DNA of 64,000 bases from Pseudonocardia thermophila (GTDB taxonomy: Bacteria; Actinomycetota; Actinomycetes; Mycobacteriales; Pseudonocardiaceae). Location of the stretch: assembly GCF_900142365.1 (NCBI RefSeq), contig NZ_FRAP01000003.1, forward strand, positions 186,001 through 250,000. The letters are read 5' to 3'. The translations under genes were made by a program, and so were the position numbers. Every line of letters starts with the position of its first letter. The first letter of the stretch is position 1. The notes beneath the pieces were generated by a model that saw only the letters and a program-made list of their open reading frames with translations, was not told the origin of the DNA and made no database searches. This document shows, in pieces, positions 39,810 to 49,139 of the stretch.

Positions 39810-40948
39810 CACCCGGTGGTGGTGATCCGGCCGGACAGTCCGCGGAGGGCGTCGAGATACTCCTGCGGCCGCTCGTAGTGCGCGAGGTGGCCGGATGCGA
39901 CCTGGACCAGCCGGGTTCCGGACGGCAGCAGGTCCAGGGCCCGGCTCACGTCGGCGGAGTCCATGGCCGCCCGCAGCCGCCCCGCGCCGTCGTAGGCGGT
40001 GCCTTCGGTGGCCTCGAAGTAGTTCGTGTGCAGCACAGTGGTCGGCACTCGGACGGCCGTCAGGGCCGCCTCGGTGTCGAAGCCGGCGTACCAGCGCCCG
40101 CCGTCGCGCACCCAGGCGGCGCCGAATGCTGGGTCGTAGCGCACGAGGCCGTCGAAGAAGACGGTGACCTCGCTCGGCAGGTACCACGCCCGGACCGGCT
40201 CGCCGGGGCGGTCCCGGGCGCGGTCGACCGCGTCGTCGGTGATCGGGCCGGCGAGCGGGCCGAACAGCTCGAAGTAGTTGCCGTGCTGCAGCATGTACAA
40301 CTGGAAGTCGTCGCCCGGCCGCCCGGCGGCGAGGAAACGGTCGGCGTGCAGCAGCATCGTTCCGCCGTAGGTGGTGATCAGCCGGGGCATCTCCGAGGAG
40401 AACAGCGGCGGGTCTTCCAGGAACAGCCCCGAGACCAGGTCGGGATGCGCCGCTGCGATGTGCAGCGCGAGCAGCCCGCCCGACGAGTGCCCGGCCACGA
40501 TCGTCGGCCCGCCCACGACCTGGCGCACGAACCCGGCGAGCAGGTCGCCGACGGCGACGTTCGTGTAGCGGTCAGGCGGGAGCCGGTCGGAACCGCCGTG
40601 CCCCGGGACGTCGACGGCGAACACGTGGTGGTCCTTCGCCAGCTCCGGCAGGACCCGCGCGTGGTCTTGCCACCGGCTGCCCTGGCCGTGGATCAGGACC
40701 AGCGGCGGCCCGTTGTCCGGGCCCTCGGCGTAGGTGAGCACGCAGCCGTCCACCGCTGCGCGCTGTTCGCGGAACCCGGCCTCGGCGACGGCGTCCAGCT
40801 CGCGGCGCGGCCCGGTGACGTTGCGGTGGGCGTAGCCGCCGAGCAGCAGGCCGAGCAGCACGACCACGACGGCGGCCGCGACGGCCGCGATACGACGGCC
40901 TCTGCGACGGCTTCTGCGACGGCGCGGGGGCGTCGGCTGATCCGTCAT
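39809..40948 (-). CDS. Membrane-anchored alpha/beta hydrolase
   Basis: 379 residues. A very basic N-terminus (RRRRSRRRGRR) and one hydrophobic segment (about 20-42) anchor it, leaving the hydrolase outside. Fold motifs: oxyanion LIHGQGSRWQDHARVLPELA, nucleophile elbow GHSSGG (Ser about 174), late HTNYFEATEGTAYD and the catalytic His in VASGHLAHYERPQEYLD. Similar to haloalkane dehalogenase/epoxide hydrolase-like esterases; substrate unknown. ATG 40948. The gene ends at the tandem repeats upstream of cbiM. Confidence 0.85.
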   Translation of the reverse strand: MTDQPTPPRRRRSRRRGRRIAAVAAAVVVVLLGLLLGGYAHRNVTGPRRELDAVAEAGFREQRAAVDGCVLTYAEGPDNGPPLVLIHGQGSRWQDHARVLPELAKDHHVFAVDVPGHGGSDRLPPDRYTNVAVGDLLAGFVRQVVGGPTIVAGHSSGGLLALHIAAAHPDLVSGLFLEDPPLFSSEMPRLITTYGGTMLLHADRFLAAGRPGDDFQLYMLQHGNYFELFGPLAGPITDDAVDRARDRPGEPVRAWYLPSEVTVFFDGLVRYDPAFGAAWVRDGGRWYAGFDTEAALTAVRVPTTVLHTNYFEATEGTAYDGAGRLRAAMDSADVSRALDLLPSGTRLVQVASGHLAHYERPQEYLDALRGLSGRITTTG

Positions 40949-41055
40949 CGGGTTACGCCTACCACGTCCCTCCCGCTACCGCCCGGCCTCGCGCCGGGAC
41001 CACCCGGTGGTGGGGCGGCGGAACGTGCGCGGAGTAACGGCGCGGAGTGGTCGAC

Positions 41056-41074
41056 ATACGTACTGATACGTACT
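41056..41074 (+). promoter_or_regulatory. Phased ATACGTACT direct repeat upstream of the nuclease-TerD gene
   Basis: ATACGTACT occurs at 41056-41064 and 41066-41074, 10 bp apart, each containing the palindrome TACGTA. It lies 40 bp before the ATG at 41115. A probable operator, as nothing else in the gap explains it. Confidence 0.5.
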
Positions 41075-41114
41075 TCGAGAGTGATCACAGCGGTACGGAG
41101 CGCGAGGACTCGGA

Positions 41115-43233
41115 ATGGCCCGTCGTCGGGGACTCATGGCGTCGATCGCCCGGATGCAGCGCGAGGCGGCGCGCGCGGAAGCGGCCCGTCTCCGCGCGCA
41201 GGCGGAGGCTCAGCGCGCTGCTCTGCGGGCTCGTGCGGAGTACGAGCGGGCGATCGCGGCGAGTGAGCGCGAGCGGAAGCGTCTCTACGCCGAGTCGCGG
41301 GCCGCCCAGGTCGCCGCCATGAACGACGAGTTGGCAGCGAGACGCGCTGCTCTGGACGGCGTTCTCGCCGCCACGTTGGACGTCGACGACTACTTCGATC
41401 TGAATCAGCTGAAGCAGCCGGTCGACGTGAGCCGGCTGCTTCAGCCGGAGCCGCCACCGGTCGAGGCCGCCTTCATGCCCGAGCCTCCGCGGGGCATCAC
41501 CCGTTTGCTCGGTGGTGGTAGCAAGTACGAGGAGCAGGTGCGGGCCGCACGGTGGCGGTACGAGCAGGCGCTGGCGCAGCACGCCGAGCGGGAACGTCAA
41601 CGGTTGGCCCAGCTGAAGGCCGCCGAGGAGGAGAACCGACGGCGCGATCAGGAGGTGCAGGCCCTTCACCGGGATCTCGCAGCCGGTGAGCCGCAGGCAG
41701 TGGTCACCTACCTGGACCTCGTCTTCAACGCCAGCCCGTTTCCCGACGGGTTTCCGCAGCACTGGCGGCTCGCGTACGTGCCGGATTCGCACCAGCTGGT
41801 GGTGGAGTACGACCTCCCGACACTCGATGTCGTCCCGAAGGTCAAGGCTTATCGCTATGTGAAATCGTCCGACACGATCACGGAGACCGCTCGCCCCGCG
41901 GCGGAGGTGAAGGAGCAGTACGCGAGCGTCATCGCGCAGACGACCCTCCGAGTGATCCACGAGGTCTTCGAGGCCGATCGGCTCGGTCACGTGGAGACGG
42001 TCGTCTTCAACGGGCTGGTGACCACGGTCGATCCGGCCACGGGCAAGCAGATCCGGCCGTGCCTCGTCTCGGTGCGGACGACGCGCTCGGCCTTCGCGGA
42101 GCTCGATCTGTCGCGGGTCGATCCCGTGGTGTGCCTGCAGAACCTCGGTGCGGGCGTGTCGCGGAACCCGACCGAACTGGCGCCGGTGCGCCCGGTTCTG
42201 GAGTTCGACATGGTCGATCCGCGGTTCATCGAAGAGACCGATGTGCTCTCCGGGCTCGATGAGCGGCCCAACCTCATGGAGATGACGCCGACGGAGTTCG
42301 AGGGCCTCATCCAGAACCTGTTCTCGCGCATGGGGGCTCGACACGCGGCAGACCCGGCCCTCGCGGGACGGGGGCGTCGACTGCGTCGCCTTCGACCCCC
42401 GGCCGATCATGGGCGGGAAGGTCGTCATCCAGGCGAAGCGCTACAAGCACACGGTCGGCGTGTCAGCGGTGCGCGACCTGTACGGCACCCTGCAGAACGA
42501 AGGCGCGTCCAAGGGCATCCTGGTCACGACGAGCGGCTACGGGAGAGCGTCCTTCGACTTCGCGAAGAACAAACCGATCGAGCTCCTGGACGGGGCCAAT
42601 CTGCTCTACCTGTTGAAGGAACACGCTGGGATCGAGGCGCGCATCGAGGCGCCGCAGGGGTGGCGGGACCCGGTTGCGGACGCTCCGCCGGTTCCGGATG
42701 AAGGCCGGGCAGCTCCGCGGTTCGAGCCGCTCCGCGCAGGCCAGAACGCCGGGATCGGCGGCGATGAGCTGTCCGTCCAGGTCGGGTGGCGGAAGTGTGA
42801 GCTCGACCTCGATGTCTCGGCGTTGCTGCTCGGCCCGGACGGCAAGGTGCGTTCCGACGCCGATTTCGTGTTCTACAACCAGGAGGTGTCCGCCGACGGC
42901 GCGGTCGTCCACGGCGGAAAGTCCGACGACGGGTCGGTGGTGTCGGACTCGCTCGAGCTGGACCTCGGCCGGATCGATCCCGCCGTGGCCAAGGTCGTGA
43001 TCGCCGTCAGCGTGGACGGCGGGGTCTTCGGCCAGGTCGCGGACCTCGTCGTGACCGCGAGCGTCTCCGGTGGCCGGGGCTTCCGGTTCACGCCGACGGC
43101 CACGGTCGACACCGCGCTGATCTGTGCCGAGGTCTACCGGCGCAACGGCGCCTGGAGGATCCGCGCGGTCGGGCAGGGGTACCGCGACGGACTAGCGGGT
43201 CTGGCTCGCGACTTCGGAGTCGACGTCGAATGA
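41115..43233 (+). pseudogene. Coiled coil + Mrr-type nuclease + TerD gene, one frameshift
   Basis: Two overlapping frames make one protein of about 705 residues if a G is removed from GGGGG at 42332-42336, restoring FSRMG-LDTRQTRPSRDGGVDCVAF. Residues 1-70 and 140-185 are Arg/Ala/Glu coiled coils; 190-385 form a mixed region I do not recognise; 390-490 a PD-(D/E)xK Mrr-like nuclease (TPTEFEGLI, RDGGVD, VVIQAKRYKH) with VRDLYGTLQNEGASKGILVTTSGYG; 530-705 a TerD domain (GWRKCELDLDVSALLL, DADFVFYNQ, LDLGRIDPAVAKVVIAVSVDG). The break separates the catalytic Glu from Asp and QxK, so an unrepaired product is inactive. Ter-linked stress or phage-defence function is inferred. Confidence 0.8.
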
Positions 43234-43247
43234 CACCGGATCCACTG

Positions 43248-43261
43248 CCGGTGATCACCGG
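43248..43261. terminator. Perfect palindrome between convergent genes
   Basis: CCGGTGATCACCGG, a perfect 14-bp palindrome, 14 bp after the TerD stop and overlapping the stop of the broken alcohol dehydrogenase gene. Possibly a bidirectional terminator; the fold has almost no loop, so a protein site is also possible. Confidence 0.35.
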
Positions 43262-43660
43262 CCGGTGGTGCGGACCATCCGGTAGCGGGCCTTGCCGGAC
43301 AGCATCCGCTCGAAGGCGGAGCCGACCTCGTCCAGCGGGCGGGTCTCGACGATCGGGCGGACGCCGGTGAGGGCTGCCAAGCGCATCGTCTCCTCGACGT
43401 CGCGGGCCGTGCCGGACGGGTGGCCGTGGATGGTTCGGCTGGCGGCGATGAGCGGGCGCGGGGCGACCTGGATCGGCTCCGCGTCGGCGCCGATGACGAC
43501 GAGCTCGCCGTTGCGGCGCAGCCCGTCGACGGTGGTGCTCATGGCCGCCGAGCTGCCCGCGGTGGCCAGCAAGCACGACCGCGGCACTGCCGAACAGCCC
43601 GTCCCACGACGCGCTGAAGCTGCTGGCGTCGTGGGTGGCGACGAAAGAGGGGGCGGCCGC
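43255..43660 (-). pseudogene. Remnant of a zinc-type alcohol dehydrogenase
   Basis: Only the C-terminal end of a medium-chain dehydrogenase remains: from SAAMSTTVDGLRRNGELVVIGADAEPIQVAPRPLIAASRTIHGHPSGTARD to the stop at 43255. The upstream part (ATHDASSFSASWDGLFGSAAVVL) is in another frame, and the catalytic zinc domain and Rossmann start are absent. The pattern resembles NADP-dependent alcohol dehydrogenases, in which LVDGLRPNGTLVVVG is conserved. Exact upstream boundary uncertain. Confidence 0.7.
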
Positions 43661-43701
43661 GCCGCGCAGTGACGGGGCGGGGATCGACGCCGTGCGGGGT
43701 T

Positions 43702-43749
43702 GAGGCCGGGGCCGACGCTGGGGTCGAGGCTGGGGTCGAGGCTGGGATC
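43702..43749. repeat. 12-bp minisatellite, four units
   Basis: GAGGCCGGGGCC, GACGCTGGGGTC, GAGGCTGGGGTC, GAGGCTGGGATC in tandem between the broken alcohol dehydrogenase and the NUDIX gene. The period is strict, the consensus GAGGCTGGGGTC. Confidence 0.7.
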
Positions 43750-43752
43750 GAG

Positions 43753-44157
43753 TCAGAGCGCGCTGAGGCCGTGCTCCAGGTAGGCGTGACCGTCCGCGAC
43801 CGAGCGGATCCGGCGCGCGAGGCGGTCGATCACGTAGTCGTCGAGGTCGGCGAGGGCCACCCAGCGCCACTCGTCGACCTCAGCGCCGTCGACGCGGATC
43901 GTCGCGGGATCGACGGGTGCGCACGCGAAGAGGAAGAGGAGCTTGTCGCCGTCGCCGTCGCTGGGCGCCCAGTCGACGGCGAGGAGCCGGCGCGGTGACC
44001 GGTCGATGCCCAGCTCCTCGCGGACCTCGCGCCGGCACGCTGCGGCGGGTGACTCGCCGCGCTCGGATCGGCCACGGGGCGAGGGTAGGTCTCGCTTCCG
44101 AGATCGCGTCGTGCGCCCGGTCGGAACCGTGGGAGCGGGTGCTCTGGAAGCGATCAC
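43753..44157 (-). CDS. NUDIX hydrolase, N-terminal part lost
   Basis: Predicted 134 residues. The NUDIX box is intact, GRSERGESPAAACRREVREELGI, and the following fold is present: DKLLFLFACAPVD, DEWRWVALADLDDYV. The segment before the box (about residues 1-30, IASRAPAPTVPTGRTTRSRKRDL) has no NUDIX-like beta strands, so the original N-terminus was probably replaced by non-homologous sequence. A functional pyrophosphohydrolase is doubtful. It lies 3 bp from the 12-bp minisatellite, in the decayed stretch next to tRNA-Arg. Confidence 0.55.
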   Translation of the reverse strand: MIASRAPAPTVPTGRTTRSRKRDLPSPRGRSERGESPAAACRREVREELGIDRSPRRLLAVDWAPSDGDGDKLLFLFACAPVDPATIRVDGAEVDEWRWVALADLDDYVIDRLARRIRSVADGHAYLEHGLSAL

Positions 44158-44196
44158 GACCTGGTCCGGCGCTGCGGCAACGGGATGGCAGGAGCC

Positions 44197-44244
44197 GTTT
44201 CCACGCCGGAAACCCCGGCAGGAGAACCGGCGTTCCTGCCCGGG
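44197..44244. other. Two consecutive hairpins downstream of tRNA-Arg
   Basis: GTTTCC-N5-GGAAAC (44197-44213) is followed at once by CCCGGCAGGA...TCCTGCCCGGG (44214-44244, one bulged C). They lie beyond the tRNA 3' end on its reading strand and may terminate it. The CCTGCC/GGCAGG core resembles the second hairpin of the composite repeats at 22.0 and 59.1 kb. Confidence 0.45.
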
Positions 44245-44280
44245 ATCACCGAGCGCGAACCCTGCAGCAGCGAAACCGCG

Positions 44281-44310
44281 CGTGGAGAAGTTGCGCGTGG
44301 AGAAGTTGCG
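44281..44310. repeat. Exact 15-bp tandem duplication at the tRNA-Arg 3' end
   Basis: CGTGGAGAAGTTGCG occurs twice back to back (44281-44295, 44296-44310); the second copy runs 2 bp into the tRNA gene at its 3' end. Confidence 0.75.
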
Positions 44311-44380
44311 CCCCCGATAGGATTCGAACCTATGCTCCCGCCTCCGGAGGGCGGTGCTCTATCCCCTGAGCTACGGGGGC
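44309..44380 (-). tRNA. tRNA-Arg(CCG)
   Basis: A 72-nt cloverleaf reads on the minus strand. The acceptor GCCCCCG pairs with CGGGGGC; the D-arm is GCTC-AGGGGAT-AGAGC; the anticodon arm CCGCC-CTCCGGA-GGCGG gives anticodon CCG; the T-arm ATAGG-TTCGAAT-CCTAT is canonical. CCA is not encoded. The 3' end faces the decayed accessory stretch at 41-44.3 kb. Confidence 0.95.
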
Positions 44381-44411
44381 CGTGCTGAAACCAGGTTACC
44401 GCATGCCCGGA

Positions 44412-45116
44412 TCAGAGCGGCAACGGCGTCCCCCCTCGTTGGGCGAGCAGCTCGCGGAGGTACTCCGACTCGGCTGTCTGAGCTGCGAGCATCTGCGCGG
44501 CGAGGTTGCGGACCTGCGGGGTCTGGGCGTGGTCGGCGGCGTACGCGAGCATCGGGGCGCCGCCCTCGTGGTGGCGCAGCATCAGCTGCAGCCAGAGCAC
44601 GTCCATCTCGGGGCCGGTCGACTCGCGCAGCCGACGCAGCTCCTCCGCCGTGGCCATGCCGGGCATCTGGGTCACGCCGGGCTCGGACGAGCCGGGCTCC
44701 CTGTGGTCGTGGCCGGGTGCGTCGGCCATCCACGTCATGTAGCGGCCGGACAGCGGCATCGTGGGGGCGCCCCACAGCTCGAGCCAGCCGAGCATGCGCC
44801 CGACCTGGCCGTGCTGGGTGTCCTCGATGTCGGTGGCCAGCAGCCGCAGCACCGGGTCGGTGGTGTGGTCGCGCTCCCACGCGGCCATCTGCACGGCCTG
44901 CGTGTGGTGGATGGACATGTCCTGCGCGAACCCGACGTCGACGGAGTCGTAGGCCGGCGGGGCCGGGGGCTGGCCGGGCAGCCGGACGAGCATCCCGATG
45001 ATCACGCCGACGAGCAGCACGGTCAGCAGCACCGCGCCGCCCATGACCAACCGCTGGGTGCGCGACGGTCCGGCGCGGCCCGGCTCCTCGGCGGTGCCGG
45101 GTTCGGTGGTCGTCAC
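44412..45116 (-). CDS. DUF305 membrane-anchored protein
   Basis: 234 residues. A cytoplasmic N-terminus is followed by one membrane segment (about 24-46, LVMGGAVLLTVLLVGVIIGMLV), then two DUF305/ferritin-like repeats outside the cell, with FAQDMSIHHTQAVQMA and LMLRHHEGGAPMLAYA carrying the conserved HH/HHEG metal-like pairs, and a linker GMATAEELRRLRESTG. DUF305 proteins are often linked to copper or metal handling, but no proof is in sequence. It forms an operon with the DUF3105 gene 7 bp upstream. Confidence 0.88.
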   Translation of the reverse strand: MTTTEPGTAEEPGRAGPSRTQRLVMGGAVLLTVLLVGVIIGMLVRLPGQPPAPPAYDSVDVGFAQDMSIHHTQAVQMAAWERDHTTDPVLRLLATDIEDTQHGQVGRMLGWLELWGAPTMPLSGRYMTWMADAPGHDHREPGSSEPGVTQMPGMATAEELRRLRESTGPEMDVLWLQLMLRHHEGGAPMLAYAADHAQTPQVRNLAAQMLAAQTAESEYLRELLAQRGGTPLPL

Positions 45117-45123
45117 GGCCTGC

Positions 45124-45894
45124 TCACCCGGTCTGCATCGGCCGGCTCGGGTCGACGCTCTCGTCCTCGGCCCGCGCGCCCGGGGTGCCCGGAGTGGGCG
45201 CCGGCTGGTACGGCGGCGGGTTGTGCTGGTCGAACAGCGTCGTCTCCTGGCAGCTGGCGTTCGGCTCGGGGTGGGTGTTCGGGTTGAGCCGCAGCGCGGC
45301 GATGAACTGGTCGATCCGCGGGTCGTTCGCGTCGTCCAGCTTGAGCTGGTGGCCCCAGGACTGCAGCGAGATCGGCCGGTCGAGGTCCGGGTAGGGCGAC
45401 ATCACCGTGTACGGCACCGTGACCTTCGACTTGAGCGTCTCCAGCGCCTCACCGCTGACGCGGTCCGGGTGGTAGGCGATCCACACCGCGCCGTGCTCCA
45501 GCGAGTGGACCAGGTTCTCGCTGCGCACCGGCGTGTCGTAGACGACGCCGTTGCACGCCGCCCACACCTGGTCGTGCGTGCCGCCGAACGGCGGGCTCTC
45601 GGTGTAGGCGACCTGCTCGTCCGGCCCGACGTGGCTGCCGCCGGGGTACTCCTTGATGACGATGCCCGGGATCGCCCTGGACGGGTCCGGGTTCTGCGCG
45701 GTCGGGGTGAACGGCGCGAGCGCCTCGGCCCTGGCCTGCTGCTCGTTCGACCGCACCGCGACGTAGGTGCCGATGACCGCGATCATCGCCACCAGTACCA
45801 CGACGGCCGTGACGGTTCCCCACGGGAAGCTGTTCTTCTTGAGGGGTGCCGGCGTGTTGCGACGTGCTGCCTTCGATGTCTTGCCGCTGGCCAT
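45124..45894 (-). CDS. DUF3105 membrane-anchored protein
   Basis: 256 residues from ATG 45894. Basic N-terminus, one membrane segment (about 25-47, VTAVVVLVAMIAVIGTYVAV), then the DUF3105 domain: YTESPPFGGTHDQVWAACNGVVYDTPVRSENLVHSLEHGAVWIAYHPD, with the family HSLEHG motif and a GTH motif, and a second region SLQSWGHQLKLDDANDPRIDQFI. Exported domain, function unknown; commonly followed by a DUF305 gene in actinobacteria, as here. Divergent from argS with 150 nt between. Confidence 0.88.
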   Translation of the reverse strand: MASGKTSKAARRNTPAPLKKNSFPWGTVTAVVVLVAMIAVIGTYVAVRSNEQQARAEALAPFTPTAQNPDPSRAIPGIVIKEYPGGSHVGPDEQVAYTESPPFGGTHDQVWAACNGVVYDTPVRSENLVHSLEHGAVWIAYHPDRVSGEALETLKSKVTVPYTVMSPYPDLDRPISLQSWGHQLKLDDANDPRIDQFIAALRLNPNTHPEPNASCQETTLFDQHNPPPYQPAPTPGTPGARAEDESVDPSRPMQTG

Positions 45895-46032
45895 GAACCG
45901 TCCCTGTATGCGGCCGTCGCCACCGACGGCGCCTGGTGAACGCGGGCCAGTGTAGGAAGGGCGCCTGAGAGTCGGATGAGCGCCTCCTGAGCGCACCCAA
46001 CCGGTGTCCGGGGTCACATCGGGCCCACCTTC

Positions 46033-46044
46033 TAGACTCGACCG
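46033..46044 (+). promoter_or_regulatory. Leaderless promoter of argS
   Basis: TAGACT (46033-46038), 6 nt, GTG 46045. No ribosome-binding site. It probably drives argS-lysA-hom-thrC-thrB. Confidence 0.5.
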
Positions 46045-47694
46045 GTGACCCCCGCCCTGCTCGCCGACCTGGTACGGACCGCTGCTGTCGACGTCCTCAC
46101 CGCGCGCGGGCTCGACCCCGCCGCGCTGCCGGACGACGTCGGTGTGGAGCGACCCCGCAACCCCGAGCACGGCGACTACGCGACGAACGTGGCGCTGCGC
46201 ACGGCGAAGAAGGCCGGCGTCGCGCCGCGGGACCTCGCGCAGTGGCTCGCCGACGCTCTCGCCACCCGCGACGGGATCGCTTCGGCCGAGGTGGCGGGGC
46301 CCGGGTTCATCAACCTCCGGCTGGCCGCCGACGCGCAGGGCGGCATCATCGCCGAGGTGCTGGCCGCGGGCGACGAGTTCGGGCACGGCACCGAGCTGGC
46401 CGGGCAGCGGATCAACCTGGAGTTCGTCTCCGCGAACCCGACCGGACCGATCCACCTCGGCGGCGCCCGCTGGGCCTCGGTCGGTGACGCGCTGGGCCGG
46501 GTGATGGCCGCCCGCGGCGCCGACATCACCCGCGAGTACTACGTCAACGACGCGGGCGCGCAGATCGACCGGTTCGCCGAGTCCCTGGTCGCGGCCGTGA
46601 AGGGGGAGCCGACCCCGGAGAACGGCTACGGCGGCGCCTACATCGGCGAGATCGCCCAGCGGCTGCTGGAGCAGGAGCCGGGCATCGCCGACCTGCCCGA
46701 GGAGGAGCGCCACGAGCGGTTCAAGGAGCTGGGCGTGGCCGCGATGGTCGCCGAGATCAAGGCGAGCCTCGACGCGTTCGGCACCCACTTCGACGTCTTC
46801 TTCTCCGAGAAGTCGCTGCACGACGCCGGCGCCGTCGAGGCGGCCATCACACGGCTGAAGGAGAGCGGCGCCCTCTACGAGAAGGACGGGGCCTGGTGGC
46901 TGCGCTCCACCGCGCAGGGCGACGACAAGGACCGCGTCGTCATCAAGAGCGACGGCGCGCCGGCCTACATCGCTGGTGACATCGCCTACTACCTCGACAA
47001 GCGCGCCCGCGGCTTCGAGAAGCTGATCTACATGCTCGGCGCCGACCACCACGGCTACATCGCCCGGCTGCGGGCGGTCGCGGTGGCGTTCGGCGACCCG
47101 GCCGACACCGTCGAGGTGCTGATCGGCCAGATGGTCAACCTGCTGCGCAACGGGCAGCCGGTGCGGATGAGCAAGCGGGCGGGTACCGTGCTCACCCTCG
47201 ACGACCTGGTCGACGCGGTCGGCGTGGACGCGGCCCGGTACGCGCTGGTGCGCTCGTCGGTCGACTCCACCCTGGACATCGACCTGGACCTGTGGTCGAA
47301 GCGCACCAACGACAACCCGGTCTTCTACGTGCAGTACGCGCACGCGCGGCTGGCGTCGCTGCAGCGCAACGCCGCCGACATGGGCGTCACGCCGGGCACG
47401 GAGTACGGGCTGCTCACGCACCCGCGTGAGGGGGACCTGATCCGCACGATCGGCGAGTTCCCCGACGTGGTGAAGGCCGCGGCGGAGCTGCGCGAGCCGC
47501 ACCGGGTCGCCCGCTACCTGGAGTCGCTGGCCAGCGCCTACCACAAGTTCTACGACTCGTGCCGCGTGCTGCCGATGGGCGACGAGGAGATCACCGAGCT
47601 GCACCGTGCCCGGTTGGCGCTGTGCGCCGCGGCCCGCCAGGTGCTGGCGAACGGGCTGGAGCTGCTCGGGGTCAGCGCACCGGAGCGGATGTAG
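46045..47694 (+). CDS. argS: Arginyl-tRNA synthetase
   Basis: Class I synthetase, 549 residues, charging tRNA-Arg. N-terminal additional domain (about 1-90), HIGH-type signature [13 protein letters not shown] (HLGG at about 137), catalytic fold with [31 protein letters not shown], and KMSKS-type VRMSKRAG (about 373). The C-terminal DALR anticodon-binding domain ends [11 protein letters not shown]. It is co-oriented with lysA, whose ATG is 2 nt after its stop. This argS-lysA link is usual in actinobacteria. Confidence 0.97.
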   Translation: MTPALLADLVRTAAVDVLTARGLDPAALPDDVGVERPRNPEHGDYATNVALRTAKKAGVAPRDLAQWLADALATRDGIASAEVAGPGFINLRLAADAQGGIIAEVLAAGDEFGHGTELAGQRINLEFVSANPTGPIHLGGARWASVGDALGRVMAARGADITREYYVNDAGAQIDRFAESLVAAVKGEPTPENGYGGAYIGEIAQRLLEQEPGIADLPEEERHERFKELGVAAMVAEIKASLDAFGTHFDVFFSEKSLHDAGAVEAAITRLKESGALYEKDGAWWLRSTAQGDDKDRVVIKSDGAPAYIAGDIAYYLDKRARGFEKLIYMLGADHHGYIARLRAVAVAFGDPADTVEVLIGQMVNLLRNGQPVRMSKRAGTVLTLDDLVDAVGVDAARYALVRSSVDSTLDIDLDLWSKRTNDNPVFYVQYAHARLASLQRNAADMGVTPGTEYGLLTHPREGDLIRTIGEFPDVVKAAAELREPHRVARYLESLASAYHKFYDSCRVLPMGDEEITELHRARLALCAAARQVLANGLELLGVSAPERM

Positions 47695-47696
47695 CG

Positions 47697-49139
47697 ATGG
47701 TGCTGGCACATCCCGCCGGACCGCTGCACGCCGGCATCCACGCCCCGCCGGAGACGGCCGGTCCGCGGCCGGTCGACGCCGCCGGGCTCGACGAGCTCGC
47801 CCCGTCGGTGTGGCCGCGCAACGCCCGCCGCGGCCCGGACGGCGCTCTGCGCGTCGCCGGCGTCGACGTGCGGGACCTGGTGGAGCGCTACGGCAGCCCG
47901 CTGTTCGTGGTCGACGAGGCCGACTTCCGCGCCCGCGCTGCCGAGTTCGCCGCCGCCTTCGGTGCGGAGTCCGTGCACTACGCGGCCAAGGCCTTCCTGT
48001 GCACCGAGGTGGCGCGCTGGGTGGCCGCCGAGGGTCTGTCGCTCGACGTCTGCAGCGGCGGCGAGCTGGCTGTTGCGCTGCGCGCCGGCTTCCCCGCCGA
48101 GCGGATCGCGATGCACGGCAACAACAAGTCGACGGAGGAGCTCACCGCGGCGGTCGAGGCCGGCGTGGGGCGGGTGGTGCTCGACTCGTTCGCCGAGATC
48201 GTGCGACTGGACGCGATCTCGCGCGAGCACCGCGTCGTCACCCCGGTCATGGTGCGGCTCACCGTCGGTGTGGAGGCGCACACCCACGAGTTCATCGCCA
48301 CCGCGCACGAGGACCAGAAGTTCGGCTTCTCCATCGCGGGCGGTGAGCAGAGCGCCGCGGCCGAGGCGGTGCGCCGGGTGCTCGCCGCCGACGGGCTGGA
48401 GCTGGTGGGCCTGCACAGCCACATCGGCAGCCAGATCTTCGACACCGAGGGCTTCGAGGTCGCCGCGCACCGCGTCGTGCGCTTCCTCGCCCAGCTGCAC
48501 CGCGAGCACGGTGCCGAGGAGCTGACCGCGCTCACCACGCTCGACCTGGGCGGCGGGTTCGGCATCGCCTACCGCGCCGACGAGACCCCGCTCGACGTGG
48601 TGCCGCTGGCGGAGGAGCTGCGCGCCATCGTCAAGCGCGAGTGCGCCGCCGCGGGTCTGGAGCCGCCCGCCATCGCGGTCGAGCCGGGTCGGGCGATCGC
48701 CGGCCCCGGCACGATCACCGTGTACACGGTCGGCACGCTCAAGGACGTGCCGCTGGCGAACGGCAGCCGCCGCTACGTCAGCGTCGACGGCGGGATGAGC
48801 GACAACATCCGCACCGCCCTCTACGACGCGGTGTACGACTGCCGGCTGGTGTCGCGCTCGTCCGAGCTGGACGGCACCGGCGAGGCGGTGCTCTCGCGCG
48901 TGGTGGGCAAGCACTGCGAGAGCGGCGACATCGTGGTGCGAGACTGCTGGCTGCCCGCCGATCTGGCGCCCGGCGACCTGCTCGCGGTGGCTGCGACCGG
49001 CGCCTACTGCTACGCCATGGCCAGCTCGTACAACCGGCTGCCGCGGCCCGCGGTGGTCGCCGTCCGCGACGGGGCGGCCCGGGTGCTGCTGCGCCGGGAG
49101 ACGATCGAGGACCAGTTCAGACTTGAGGTGAACGCATGA
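47697..49139 (+). CDS. lysA: Diaminopimelate decarboxylase
   Basis: Makes L-lysine from meso-diaminopimelate, the last step. 480 residues from ATG 47697, 2 nt after argS. PLP lysine in [10 protein letters not shown] (about 97), substrate-binding [26 protein letters not shown], and the dimer-contributed active site CESGD. A ~40-residue N-terminal extension precedes the barrel, typical of the actinobacterial group. The lysine pool affects peptidoglycan precursor DAP, so its link to hom/thr is metabolic (aspartate family). Confidence 0.96.
   Translation: MVLAHPAGPLHAGIHAPPETAGPRPVDAAGLDELAPSVWPRNARRGPDGALRVAGVDVRDLVERYGSPLFVVDEADFRARAAEFAAAFGAESVHYAAKAFLCTEVARWVAAEGLSLDVCSGGELAVALRAGFPAERIAMHGNNKSTEELTAAVEAGVGRVVLDSFAEIVRLDAISREHRVVTPVMVRLTVGVEAHTHEFIATAHEDQKFGFSIAGGEQSAAAEAVRRVLAADGLELVGLHSHIGSQIFDTEGFEVAAHRVVRFLAQLHREHGAEELTALTTLDLGGGFGIAYRADETPLDVVPLAEELRAIVKRECAAAGLEPPAIAVEPGRAIAGPGTITVYTVGTLKDVPLANGSRRYVSVDGGMSDNIRTALYDAVYDCRLVSRSSELDGTGEAVLSRVVGKHCESGDIVVRDCWLPADLAPGDLLAVAATGAYCYAMASSYNRLPRPAVVAVRDGAARVLLRRETIEDQFRLEVNA

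Noticed and set aside
42332..42336. Programmed frameshift in the nuclease-TerD gene
   Set aside because: A G5 run alone is not a convincing slippery site, and no stimulatory structure was identified. I report mutation, phase variation or sequencing error instead.
45895..47709. Minus-strand open frame opposite argS, continuous with DUF3105
   Set aside because: The part opposite argS is a shadow; the DUF3105 protein starts at ATG 45894 with a ribosome-binding site and a sensible N-terminus.
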